Of a DNA stretch of 36,944 bases, positions 23,948-31,810 are shown one piece after another. Numbering within the stretch: the stretch's first letter is position 1; each line of letters opens with the position of its first letter. Location of the stretch: assembly GCA_017517665.1 (NCBI GenBank), contig JAFWYP010000044.1:1-36944 (forward strand), in the 5' to 3' direction. The notes under the pieces are model-generated. The model searched no databases and was not told where the DNA came from. It saw only the letters and a program-made list of their open reading frames with translations. Made by a program: the position numbers and the translations under genes. The DNA is from Clostridia bacterium. GTDB taxonomy: Bacteria; Bacillota; Clostridia; Oscillospirales; Acutalibacteraceae.

Positions 23948-23986
23948 ATTTGTGATAATTCACAAATATTGCTGTGATTTATCACA
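23948..23986. promoter_or_regulatory. two tandem palindromic operators before the catabolic operon
   Basis: ATTTGTGATAATTCACAAAT (23948-23967; 8-bp arms) and TGTGATTTATCACA (23973-23986; 5-bp arms) share the form TGTGA-N4-TCACA. Their centres are 22 bases apart, about two helical turns, and the second abuts a possible -35. Confidence 0.6.
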
Positions 23987-24075
23987 TTGTAACTTTATAT
24001 AAAATATGCTAATCTAAAAATATATAATTATAATTTAAAATATATCAGCAACGATCTTGTTAAGGAGTGAGTAAA

Positions 24076-24999
24076 ATGAAAACATGGCAAAAGGCAACCT
24101 TTATAATTGTGCTTGTGGCATTTATCATCGCATCCGTTACCATTTCATTCATTTCAATGGCCAGAGCTCCGTTTGAATATGAATATCAGACGGCTCTTGA
24201 AAGCGAATACTCTGTTGAAGGCTGGGTACTTTTTGGCTTTAACGGAAACAACTCCACCAAAGAAGTACATATTGACTATGTCCGTGATGAAAATGGCAAT
24301 AATCCCGATACCTCAAAGCCTGTTACGGCGGTAGGCAAATTCACTATGAATACCGATGAATATGTTGAGGTTATTCATATCGGCAAAGATGTTGAGTACA
24401 TAGATGAAACCTCGTTCTTCTACTGCAAAGAACTCAAATCAATAGAAGTTGACGAGGCGAATGAATATTACACTTCCGTTGACGGTGTTCTTTACACAAA
24501 GGATATGAAAAAGCTTATGGTCTATCCTATCAAGAAGGTAGAAACTTCATATACAATTCCCGAAGGTGTTGAAAGAATAGGTGCGTGTGCGTTTTATAAA
24601 AATGAAACACTTACAGAAGTTAATATACCCTCAACGCTTAAAGAAATCGGTGATATGGCATTCTTTAAGTGTGAAAAGATATCTCTTGTTACACTTCCTG
24701 ACGGACTTGAAAAAATCGGTTCTGATGCATTCAGCTATTGTCAGGGCATGACACCTGTTATGTATATTCCCGATTCAGTTAAGGAAATAGGCAGTTTTGC
24801 ATTCTATTCCTGTTCAAATCTTAAAGAGTTTTACATGGGAGCGCAAAGCGAAGAGCAAATAACATTCGGTGACACGTGGCTTCCCAAAAACATTAAAAAG
24901 GTTGTTATTAACGTTGCCCCGAAGGAACAATACGGCAAAACCCGTGATGATGCAAACCAAAGAATAAATGAACTTATTGCGGAAGGAGGAGAAAAATAA
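24076..24999 (+). CDS. membrane-anchored BspA-type leucine-rich repeat protein
   Basis: An N-terminal hydrophobic segment (about residues 8-30) directs export and probably anchors the protein. The rest holds BspA/Treponema-type LRR_5 repeats with the pattern IPEGVERIGACAFYKNETLTEVNIP, IPSTLKEIGDMAFFKC, LPDGLEKIGSDAFSYC and IPDSVKEIGSFAFYSC. Such proteins bind host or polymer surfaces, and here it might present the substrate near the transporter. I start at ATG 24076, 8 bases after GGAG, and not at the in-frame GTG 24067. It is the first gene of the operon; its TAA overlaps the transporter ATG (TAATG). Confidence 0.85.
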   Translation: MKTWQKATFIIVLVAFIIASVTISFISMARAPFEYEYQTALESEYSVEGWVLFGFNGNNSTKEVHIDYVRDENGNNPDTSKPVTAVGKFTMNTDEYVEVIHIGKDVEYIDETSFFYCKELKSIEVDEANEYYTSVDGVLYTKDMKKLMVYPIKKVETSYTIPEGVERIGACAFYKNETLTEVNIPSTLKEIGDMAFFKCEKISLVTLPDGLEKIGSDAFSYCQGMTPVMYIPDSVKEIGSFAFYSCSNLKEFYMGAQSEEQITFGDTWLPKNIKKVVINVAPKEQYGKTRDDANQRINELIAEGGEK

Positions 25000-26786
25000 T
25001 GGCAAAATCCGAAAGCAAAGAGAAAATGAATATCTTTCAGGAAATGAAAAAATATTGGAACACTCCTGCTGAAGGAAAACACGTTCCGTATAAAGAATAT
25101 TTCTCAATTTTTGCCGCAGTCGGCGGTGATTACACCCTGAATTATCTCAAGAGCTTCCTTACCTTCGGTACGGGTTGTTATCTGATTGCATATTATTATG
25201 AAATTCCTCTTCTCACATTCAGTGCGATAAACGTATTTTTTATTGCCACAACATATTTCTGGAATCTCCTGTCTATGGGTGTTGATGCCAACTTAGGTTT
25301 TCTTCCCCCAAAAATTGAACGGAAATATAATGCAGTGTATCTGACATTTGCGGTTTTAGGTTTACTGATGCTTATATTTGATTTTTCTTTTATTCTTCCC
25401 GACAGCATTGCAAGCATCATCGATACCCGTTGGAAGGGCATCAACAGCTTCAACATTTTCAAAATCTTCGGTGCACATTTTCTCACAAACGGCTGGAGCG
25501 GATTCAGAAATATTCTTATCAGAAAAAAACTCCTCAAAAAGCTCGGCAGATACAAAATTTTCGCATATGCAAATGTTATTCAATGCCTCATTGTTGTTGT
25601 GCTTATTTGTACTCTTCCGCTTTACGAGCTTCCGCTTACAGACAGAGTGTGGACTCTTTATCTTCTTTTCCAGCTTTACACAATATTCAACTATGTCGGC
25701 TTTACACAGTCTGTTGCAGATAACATCAGCCCCAACCCGCAGGAAAGACTGTATGTACGTTCATTCCCTGTCAAAATCAGCCATTTTGTTCAGAATATAG
25801 TAAACGTTATCCTTCCGACACTCGCAGGCGTAATGTTCCTTGACGGCATCAAGGATATCGGAACTTTCAGATATCTTATACCCATCTTTTTTGTTGTTTC
25901 ATCGGGAGTTATGTTCATAGGACTTCGCAAAATCAAGGAAAGAATTCCGATGCCTCCCATCGAAAACAGGGAATATCTCTCGTTCTGGCACTGTGTTTCA
26001 GGTGTTTTCAAAAACAAATATCTCTGGATTGATCAGATTGCAACCTTGCTCGATTCGCTCGGCAACGGCATGCTTAACATGAAAACAATCCTTCTTATTT
26101 ATACCTGGCGCGAAACCGGACTTATCTTCTCGCTTTGTGAAATACTTTATAAAGTTTCAGGCAATCCCGGAGAATTTCTTGCTCCGTGGATAAGAAAGAG
26201 ATTCCAGTTCAAGCAGCTTATCATTTTTAAATATGTCATCTGCGCAATCAGAAACGGGGTGTATATCCTTGCTATTCTTTTCCTTGGCAACACACATATT
26301 CTTTGCGGCGTTGCAATCTATATTGCAATGTTCTTAAGCAATGTTCTTGAATCTGCAGTTTCGATTGCACAGAAGGATACCAAAATCAGAATCACCGATT
26401 ATCAGATGTATATTTCAGGCGAAAGACTTGAAGAATACCAAAAAATCATCACTTGGTTTACAACACCCATCACAACCCTCGTTTCTCTCATTATTCCGCT
26501 TATGTTCTACCGTGTAGGCTTTACATCTGACTGGGATGTGCTTTATATGAGTGATGTAAGAGTTCAGTGTATGCTTATCGGTCTTGGCTTTGACCTTGTG
26601 GGATATGTGCTGATGACGCTCCCGTATCTGTTTATGTGGGATTTCACGGACGAAAAGCACGCCCACGTTATGGATGTTCTAAAACAAAGAGCAGAAGCAG
26701 GAAAAGCCGCAGCAGAAGGTACTCCGTACAATTTACAGGATGCAGCGGTTAATGCAGAGGCTGCGGTTGTTTCACAGAACGAATGA
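24999..26786 (+). CDS. GPH/MFS-type sugar or glycoside symporter
   Basis: A 595-residue polytopic protein with about twelve hydrophobic segments. The order and spacing are like the glycoside-pentoside-hexuronide:cation symporters of the major facilitator superfamily: GGDYTLNYLKSFLTFGTGCYLIAYYY in the first helix pair, LGRYKIFAYANV, and LLDSLGNGMLNMKTILLIYTWRETG after the central loop. It is longer than the usual 450 or so residues because of an N-terminal charged extension and an Ala-rich C-terminal tail (EAGKAAAEG...). It probably imports the glycan-derived product processed by the neighbouring enzymes; the substrate is unknown. Translationally coupled to the LRR gene. Confidence 0.78.
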   Translation: MAKSESKEKMNIFQEMKKYWNTPAEGKHVPYKEYFSIFAAVGGDYTLNYLKSFLTFGTGCYLIAYYYEIPLLTFSAINVFFIATTYFWNLLSMGVDANLGFLPPKIERKYNAVYLTFAVLGLLMLIFDFSFILPDSIASIIDTRWKGINSFNIFKIFGAHFLTNGWSGFRNILIRKKLLKKLGRYKIFAYANVIQCLIVVVLICTLPLYELPLTDRVWTLYLLFQLYTIFNYVGFTQSVADNISPNPQERLYVRSFPVKISHFVQNIVNVILPTLAGVMFLDGIKDIGTFRYLIPIFFVVSSGVMFIGLRKIKERIPMPPIENREYLSFWHCVSGVFKNKYLWIDQIATLLDSLGNGMLNMKTILLIYTWRETGLIFSLCEILYKVSGNPGEFLAPWIRKRFQFKQLIIFKYVICAIRNGVYILAILFLGNTHILCGVAIYIAMFLSNVLESAVSIAQKDTKIRITDYQMYISGERLEEYQKIITWFTTPITTLVSLIIPLMFYRVGFTSDWDVLYMSDVRVQCMLIGLGFDLVGYVLMTLPYLFMWDFTDEKHAHVMDVLKQRAEAGKAAAEGTPYNLQDAAVNAEAAVVSQNE

Positions 26787-26808
26787 CAATATGTTCTGAG
26801 GTGATTAT

Positions 26809-27750
26809 ATGAAATTTATAAATGTCTTACAGAATAAGAGTGTATATGCAGACGGCATCCACGATGATACAAAAGCTTTGCAGGCTTGCATTGATGAACT
26901 GAAGGATGGCGGAACAGTTTATTTTCCCGACGGTACATATCTCGTTTCTGCTGCCCTTATTTTCTATTCGTATCAGCATCTGAAGCTTTCGGACAATGCA
27001 ATCATTCTGAGAAGCGATAAAAGCGAACCGCTGACAAGATATCTTCTTGCTTCCTATTCCGAACCTGAATGGGGAGCTTATGAAGGTACTCACGATGTTG
27101 TTATTTCAGGCGGTATTTTTGACGGCAACAAAAATCTTGATGAATGTATTACCCTTGTAAACACAGTTCATTGCAGCAATATAACCATTGAAAACTGCAG
27201 TTTCCGTCATTGTGCTCATTGGCATTATATTGAAATTAACGGAACAGAGAACACAACAGTTCAAAACTGTATTTTTGACGGTCCCTCATACACATTCAAG
27301 ACAGATATCCTTTTCAACGAGCAGATTCAGCTTGATATGTCAAGGCACGGCTCATACGGTCCCGTTTACAATTGCGACGGAACGCTGATAGATTTCAAAT
27401 CCGATGATACGGTTTGCCGTAATATTACCATAAGAAACAATATTTTCAAATGTGACGGCTTCCCGGGAGTTGGTCATCACGGCGATATTGACCATCACAA
27501 TATTCTTATTGAAAACAACATATTTGACGGTCCTTCAGGCAGAATCGGCAAAAGCAGAGGCTACATTTTCTTCAGACCTATGGTTTACGACCTCACAGTC
27601 AGAAACAATGCATTTCTTGCTCCCGAAGAAACCGATTCACCGAGCTACGGCATAATCCACGAAAATGATGACCCTTCTGCTCTGAAAACGGAAAATAACC
27701 TCTTTATCGGCAGAATCGATAAAGAGATCATTAAGGGGATGAAAGAATGA
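26809..27750 (+). CDS. cytosolic right-handed beta-helix protein (pectate-lyase-3-like)
   Basis: 313 residues without a signal peptide. The N-terminus DGIHDDTKALQACIDEL, followed by GGTVYFPDGTYLVS, is the Pectate_lyase_3 / GH28-like opening. Then come repeated N-x-x-I-x-N-x-x-F coils (ITIENCSF, TTVQNCIFDG, ITIRNNIFKCDG, ILIENNIFDGPSG, LTVRNNAF) that build a right-handed parallel beta-helix. Proteins of this fold cleave or epimerise glycans. A cytosolic location suggests action on the imported oligosaccharide. It lies 22 bases after the transporter and overlaps the PHP gene by four bases. Confidence 0.82.
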   Translation: MKFINVLQNKSVYADGIHDDTKALQACIDELKDGGTVYFPDGTYLVSAALIFYSYQHLKLSDNAIILRSDKSEPLTRYLLASYSEPEWGAYEGTHDVVISGGIFDGNKNLDECITLVNTVHCSNITIENCSFRHCAHWHYIEINGTENTTVQNCIFDGPSYTFKTDILFNEQIQLDMSRHGSYGPVYNCDGTLIDFKSDDTVCRNITIRNNIFKCDGFPGVGHHGDIDHHNILIENNIFDGPSGRIGKSRGYIFFRPMVYDLTVRNNAFLAPEETDSPSYGIIHENDDPSALKTENNLFIGRIDKEIIKGMKE

Positions 27751-28742
27751 GTTGCAAAGGATACAAGTGGTATTCGGGCGTTCCTCATTGCCACACGGTT
27801 GCATCCGACGGCGGTCTGACATTGGAACAGGTTATTGAAAAAGCCAAGAAAAGTAAAATTGATTTCCTTATAATCACGGACCATAATGTTAACTGCAAGG
27901 AGTTCCCCGATGTTGACGGACTCACCCTTATTTACGGTGCCGAGTTGACAAAACACGGCGGTCACTGTAATATGTGGGGCGTTAAAGATGTTATTGATAA
28001 AGAGGATTATGACACCTGCGAAACCTACGAGGATTTTTTAAGGGTTAAGACAAAGGCAGAAGAGCGCGGAGCGGTAATCTGTATGAACCATCCTCATTGC
28101 AAGCAATGCCCGTGGAGATGGGAAATGAAAGCTGAAGATGTGGATGTTCTCGAGGTATGGAACGCACCGACACACTTTGATAATCTCGAATGCACCGAAT
28201 GGTGGCATGAGCAGTTGAGAAACGGACACAAGCTGCCCGTTGTCGGCGGCAGCGATTATCACAGAGATTATGTTGTCACCAATCTTTTAACCTGGCCCGT
28301 TACTTATGTTTATGCAAAATCAAACTCTCCCGAAGATATTTTAGATGCTATCATTAAAGGTCGCACCACAATATGCTTTGATGTCGGCACAACATTTATT
28401 GATATTGTCAGCGGCGATTCCGTGCTTGGCGATACTGTTACACTTACCGATGAAACAAGTGTTACAATCAATGTTAAAAAACTTCGCAGAAAACATAAAC
28501 TGATTGTTTTTGACCGTGACGGCGAATGCTTCTCATACACGGCAAAAAAGACAGAAGATTATTCTGTTACTCTGCCTGTGAAAAAAGAAGGTTTTATGTG
28601 TGCTCATGATGTTTTTGAACCCGGATTCATATACAGTAAAATCCACGATGTTGCAATCGCATCCAGAATTCCCGAACAAAAGGGAATGGATTTACCTCCC
28701 TTGATTTTTGCTCAGAGCGGTGCAATATATTTTGAAAAATAA
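27747..28742 (+). CDS. PHP-domain (CehA/McbA-like) metallohydrolase
   Basis: 331 residues. Metal-binding motifs of the PHP family are VPHCHTVASDG (His14, His16), IITDHN, a glutamate in YGAELT, MNHPHC and GGSDYHRD, in the order found in PHP phosphoesterases. A C-terminal beta-rich part (from about 230) resembles the extra domain of CehA/McbA-type hydrolases. These enzymes cut phosphoesters or carbamates/amides; a phosphoester role would suit the three phosphatase-type genes next to it. The ATG overlaps the beta-helix stop (ATGA). Confidence 0.85.
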   Translation: MSCKGYKWYSGVPHCHTVASDGGLTLEQVIEKAKKSKIDFLIITDHNVNCKEFPDVDGLTLIYGAELTKHGGHCNMWGVKDVIDKEDYDTCETYEDFLRVKTKAEERGAVICMNHPHCKQCPWRWEMKAEDVDVLEVWNAPTHFDNLECTEWWHEQLRNGHKLPVVGGSDYHRDYVVTNLLTWPVTYVYAKSNSPEDILDAIIKGRTTICFDVGTTFIDIVSGDSVLGDTVTLTDETSVTINVKKLRRKHKLIVFDRDGECFSYTAKKTEDYSVTLPVKKEGFMCAHDVFEPGFIYSKIHDVAIASRIPEQKGMDLPPLIFAQSGAIYFEK

Positions 28743-28773
28743 AAAGTCAGTTCAATCTTTTGGAGGTACTGAA

Positions 28774-29760
28774 ATGAAAAACAAGAAAAAAGTCATACTT
28801 ATTGCTGTTTCTGTTATGCTTGTTCTCGGAAATATCGCAGGCGCTTTTGCATTGTATTTCACAAGATATCATAAAGACGAAAATGACACAGAAGAATTAT
28901 ACAGACAGAATGTTGCTTCCGTCGGCTACGAAAACACAGTTGAGACCGCATATCCGTTTACCGATGTTTACGGTATCATAAACGAACATTTCAGATCCGA
29001 ACTACCCGAAGGCAAAACCGAAAAGAAGGTTGCCGTTATCGGTTATGACGGCTGCCGCGCAGATATAGTTGCAGAAAAACAGGATAACGGTGCAATCAAC
29101 TATCTGCTTAACAACGGCGCTTCAATAAATCTCACATACTGCGGCGGCGTGAATTATCCTGCCAAAAACACTCAGGCAACTTCAACTGCTCCCGGCTGGT
29201 GCTCAATGCTTACGGGTGTGTGGTCTGATGTGCACGGAATAACCGGCAACGGAATAACAAAAACGGTTGAGCCCAAAATGCTTATGACAACCCTTGTTGA
29301 AGAGGGCATTATTGACAACGCCGCTTTCATCACAAAGTGGAAAGGTCACTTCACAAACAGCGACTCAACATATAAAGATGAAAAAGCCTATTGCGAGGAA
29401 AACAACATCGATATTGATTTCAATCTTCGCAAGAATAAAGCAGATATTCACACAGGTGCCATGGAAGAAATAACAAGCACGGATTGTGCTGATTTTGTGT
29501 TTATTATTTATGAAAACACAGATTCGGCAGGTCATGATTTCGGATTTACGTTCAATAACCCCGTTTATAAAGACGGATTCAGAACCGAAGATAATTACGG
29601 CTACGAAGTAATCAAAGCCATCGAAGCAAGAGAAACTTATGAAACGGAAGATTGGCTCATTATCGTCACTTCGGACCACGGCGGAATCGGCACAGGTCAT
29701 GGCGGACCGAGCATTCAGGAAAGAATGAACTTTGTTGTTATGAACAAGAAATGGGACTGA
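28774..29760 (+). CDS. membrane-anchored alkaline-phosphatase-superfamily phosphodiesterase
   Basis: An N-terminal anchor (about residues 6-28) exposes a catalytic domain outside the cell. Superfamily motifs are VIGYDGCR (Asp92), the nucleophile region STAPGWCSMLTG (Thr138 likely), GVWSDVHGI, YENTDSAGHDFGF (Asp and His ligands), TSDHGG and GHGG. This is the layout of type I phosphodiesterase/nucleotide pyrophosphatase (NPP-like) enzymes. I start at ATG 28774 after TGGAGGTACTGAA; the longer frame from 28708 overlaps the PHP gene and has no anchor at its start. 328 residues. A weak terminator follows. Confidence 0.82.
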   Translation: MKNKKKVILIAVSVMLVLGNIAGAFALYFTRYHKDENDTEELYRQNVASVGYENTVETAYPFTDVYGIINEHFRSELPEGKTEKKVAVIGYDGCRADIVAEKQDNGAINYLLNNGASINLTYCGGVNYPAKNTQATSTAPGWCSMLTGVWSDVHGITGNGITKTVEPKMLMTTLVEEGIIDNAAFITKWKGHFTNSDSTYKDEKAYCEENNIDIDFNLRKNKADIHTGAMEEITSTDCADFVFIIYENTDSAGHDFGFTFNNPVYKDGFRTEDNYGYEVIKAIEARETYETEDWLIIVTSDHGGIGTGHGGPSIQERMNFVVMNKKWD

Positions 29761-29769
29761 TACAAATCG

Positions 29770-29798
29770 GAACCTCCCTGACATAATCCGGGAGGTTC
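29770..29798 (+). terminator. hairpin after the first phosphodiesterase gene
   Basis: A 9-bp stem GAACCTCCC / GGGAGGTTC with an 11-base loop is followed by TTCCTTTG. The U-run is weak, so it may only reduce transcription into the next gene. Confidence 0.55.
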
Positions 29799-29840
29799 TT
29801 CCTTTGATGCAACTTTTATAAAGATACGGGAGAAATGACC

Positions 29841-30755
29841 ATGTCAAGAAAATACTCACATGTAATAGTTATAGGCGTTGACGGTGCAGGCAGTTGGTTC
29901 AAAGATGCCGACACACCGAACTTTGACAAAATATTTGAAAACGGTGCAATCACATACAAAGCCCTTTCTTCAAAACCTACCATAAGTGCAGAGTGCTGGG
30001 GTTCAATGCTCATCGGTGTCGGTCCCGAAATTCACGGGCTTACAAACAGCATAGTTTCTTCTGTTCCCTATGATGTGAATTCTCCGTTCCCTTCACTTTT
30101 CAGAAGAATCAGAGAAGCATATCCCGATGCAGTTCTCGGTTCATATTGTGACTGGAATCCCATCACCTACGGTATAGTTGAAAACAATATCGGTGTTTCC
30201 CACGCCACGGCACACGATACCGAGCTGACACCGATTGTCTGTGATTATATCCGTGAAAACAAACCCGACTTTTTGTTCGTTCACTTTGACAGCATTGACG
30301 GTGCAGGACATTCAACGGGTTACGGACTTCCTGCTTTTATCGAGCGTATTCACGAGGTTGATAAGCTTATCGGAGATGTTTACTCTGCAGTTAAAAATGC
30401 CGGAATGCTTGAAGATACAATTTTTATTGTTATTGCCGACCACGGCGGCACCAATGATGAAAACTGCAAGGGTAGTCACGGCGGATGGACAGATGAAGAA
30501 AAATATGTAACCTTTGCCGCAACAGGCAAAGGAATAAACAAAACCGAAATAGAAGAAATGAATATCCGTGACCTTGCCGCCATTGTGCTTTACGCTATGG
30601 GAATTAAGGCTCCCGAATTTGATGAAAACGGCTGGACATCGCAAATTCCCGAAGGTCTGTTTGCTGATTATGACGGAGAATACCGTGATATTTCTCATCT
30701 CACGGGTGCGGCACCGAGGATTTCGAAAACTCATCACGAATCCGAGCTTGTTTAA
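29841..30755 (+). CDS. cytosolic alkaline-phosphatase-superfamily phosphodiesterase
   Basis: A paralogue of the preceding enzyme without signal or anchor, 304 residues. Motifs are VIGVDGAG (Asp14), TISAECWGSMLIG where Ser49 aligns with the Thr nucleophile of the neighbour, HFDSIDGAGHSTGYG, IADHGG and GSHGG. It would finish inside the cell what the anchored enzyme begins outside, or act on an imported phosphorylated sugar; this is inference. I start at the second ATG, 29841, because GGGAG is 8 bases before it but only 2 bases before the first ATG at 29835. Confidence 0.8.
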   Translation: MSRKYSHVIVIGVDGAGSWFKDADTPNFDKIFENGAITYKALSSKPTISAECWGSMLIGVGPEIHGLTNSIVSSVPYDVNSPFPSLFRRIREAYPDAVLGSYCDWNPITYGIVENNIGVSHATAHDTELTPIVCDYIRENKPDFLFVHFDSIDGAGHSTGYGLPAFIERIHEVDKLIGDVYSAVKNAGMLEDTIFIVIADHGGTNDENCKGSHGGWTDEEKYVTFAATGKGINKTEIEEMNIRDLAAIVLYAMGIKAPEFDENGWTSQIPEGLFADYDGEYRDISHLTGAAPRISKTHHESELV

Positions 30756-30773
30756 GGAGAAACAAATTTCATT

Positions 30774-31592
30774 ATGCTGAAAATAAAGAAAACCACAATA
30801 AAAATAGGTCTCGAAAAACCGCTGAAAATTCTTCACATGACAGACTCACATCTCCCGTTTTATTGTGACAGTGACTCTGAGAATATGATAAGACAGGGAA
30901 AAAAACGAAACGAGAAAAGAAGTGTACGAAATCTCAACAAGCTGATAAAGTACGGTGAAAAGAATTGCGATCTGATTGTTCATACCGGAGATCTTATCGA
31001 CTACATATCAAAGCCTTGCGTTGAATTCGCAAAGGATTTTTTAAAGCGGGATAAGTTTCTTTTCGTTGCAGGCAATCACGAATATGCAAAATACGACGGC
31101 ATAAAAGAGGATATGGCTTACCGTCTTAACAGTTTGGAAGAAATCGGCGGATATCCTGTTAATATATTCTTTAATTCTCATATCATCGGCGGTGTTAACT
31201 TTGTCGGAATAGACGACGCTTATCATCAGGTGGAATATGAACAGCTTGAAATGCTTAAAGAGGAAGTAAAGAAAGGGTATCCCATCATTCTTTTTATGCA
31301 TGCTCCTCTATATGAAAATGAGCTTTATAAGAAGAGTTATGAATTCTGGAACGGTGAAATATGCCTGCTTGGCTCTGACTCAGATGTTCACCCCGAGGTC
31401 AAAGGTGATATAGCAGAGCCCACAGAAGCTTCAAAGGCATTTTACGAATATGTTACCGGTGAACCTGTAATTAAGGCTGTGCTTGCAGGGCATCTGCATT
31501 TTGCTTTTGAAAGCATACTGCCCGGTGGTACGATGCAATATGTAACAAACCGTGGTGACAGAGGAAGCGCAAGAGAGATAACAATATTATAA
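30774..31592 (+). CDS. cytosolic calcineurin-like metallophosphoesterase
   Basis: 272 residues with every metal-binding motif of the family: MTDSH (Asp24, His26), HTGDLID (Asp73), AGNHE (Asn101, His102), FMHAPL and AGHLHF. Calcineurin-like phosphoesterases hydrolyse phosphomono- or diesters with two metal ions. No signal peptide is present. It follows the second alkaline-phosphatase-type gene by 18 bases. The GGAG at 30,754-30,757 is 14 or so bases from the ATG, farther than usual, but no better start is seen. It ends the run of tightly spaced plus-strand genes. Confidence 0.85.
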   Translation: MLKIKKTTIKIGLEKPLKILHMTDSHLPFYCDSDSENMIRQGKKRNEKRSVRNLNKLIKYGEKNCDLIVHTGDLIDYISKPCVEFAKDFLKRDKFLFVAGNHEYAKYDGIKEDMAYRLNSLEEIGGYPVNIFFNSHIIGGVNFVGIDDAYHQVEYEQLEMLKEEVKKGYPIILFMHAPLYENELYKKSYEFWNGEICLLGSDSDVHPEVKGDIAEPTEASKAFYEYVTGEPVIKAVLAGHLHFAFESILPGGTMQYVTNRGDRGSAREITIL

Positions 31593-31603
31593 AAAGAAAC
31601 AAT

Positions 31604-31632
31604 CAGGCGCAACAATATATCTGTTGCGTCTG
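31604..31632 (+). terminator. hairpin after the catabolic operon
   Basis: CAGGCGCAACA (31604-31614) pairs with TGTTGCGTCTG (31622-31632) through 11 bp with one G-U and a 7-base loop. No T-run follows, so it may be an mRNA 3'-end stabiliser or attenuator rather than a full terminator. Confidence 0.5.
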
Positions 31633-31668
31633 AAGTATATAATAACACACATCAGGAGGTTTTGCACT

Positions 31669-31719
31669 ATGTTTTTTCAGAATGCTTTGCATTTGAGAGA
31701 AAAGTTCAGTTGTTTTTAA
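31669..31719 (+). CDS. possible 16-codon small ORF with strong ribosome binding site
   Basis: AGGAGG is 9 bases before ATG 31669, and the frame MFFQNALHLREKFSCF ends at TAA 31719. It lies between the operon-end hairpin and the promoter of the secreted phosphoesterase. It could be a leader peptide, an antimicrobial-like or regulatory peptide, or the ruin of a longer gene; nothing decides between them. Confidence 0.3.
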   Translation: MFFQNALHLREKFSCF

Positions 31720-31738
31720 TCAAAGCGTGTGATATAAT
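31710..31738 (+). promoter_or_regulatory. promoter of the secreted metallophosphoesterase gene
   Basis: A perfect TATAAT (31733-31738) with an upstream TG (extended -10) and a 17-base spacer to TTGTTT (31710-31715). The transcription start is expected near 31,745. Confidence 0.6.
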
Positions 31739-31810
31739 TAACTCAACAAATAATAATTTGTGGAGGCTACAGTCTGACTTTATGAATTATACAAACAAGG
31801 AGAACACCAA

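Larger units (their letters stand above)
23746..24075. promoter_or_regulatory. divergent regulatory region between araC-type gene and catabolic operon
   Basis: 330 AT-rich bases without a gene. It contains an araC promoter on the minus strand, TTGTAT (23828-23833), 17 bases, TACAAT (23805-23810), and a group of related palindromes. It also holds a possible plus-strand -35 TTGTAA (23987-23992). No clear plus-strand -10 is seen, as expected for an activator-dependent promoter. Confidence 0.55.

Noticed and set aside
25378-25800. 140-codon open frame on the plus strand inside the transporter gene
   Set aside because: It is a shifted reading of the transporter gene with no ribosome binding site or recognisable domain.
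30312-30836. 174-codon open frame antisense to the phosphodiesterase/phosphoesterase junction
   Set aside because: Antisense shadow of two well-supported genes without start signals.
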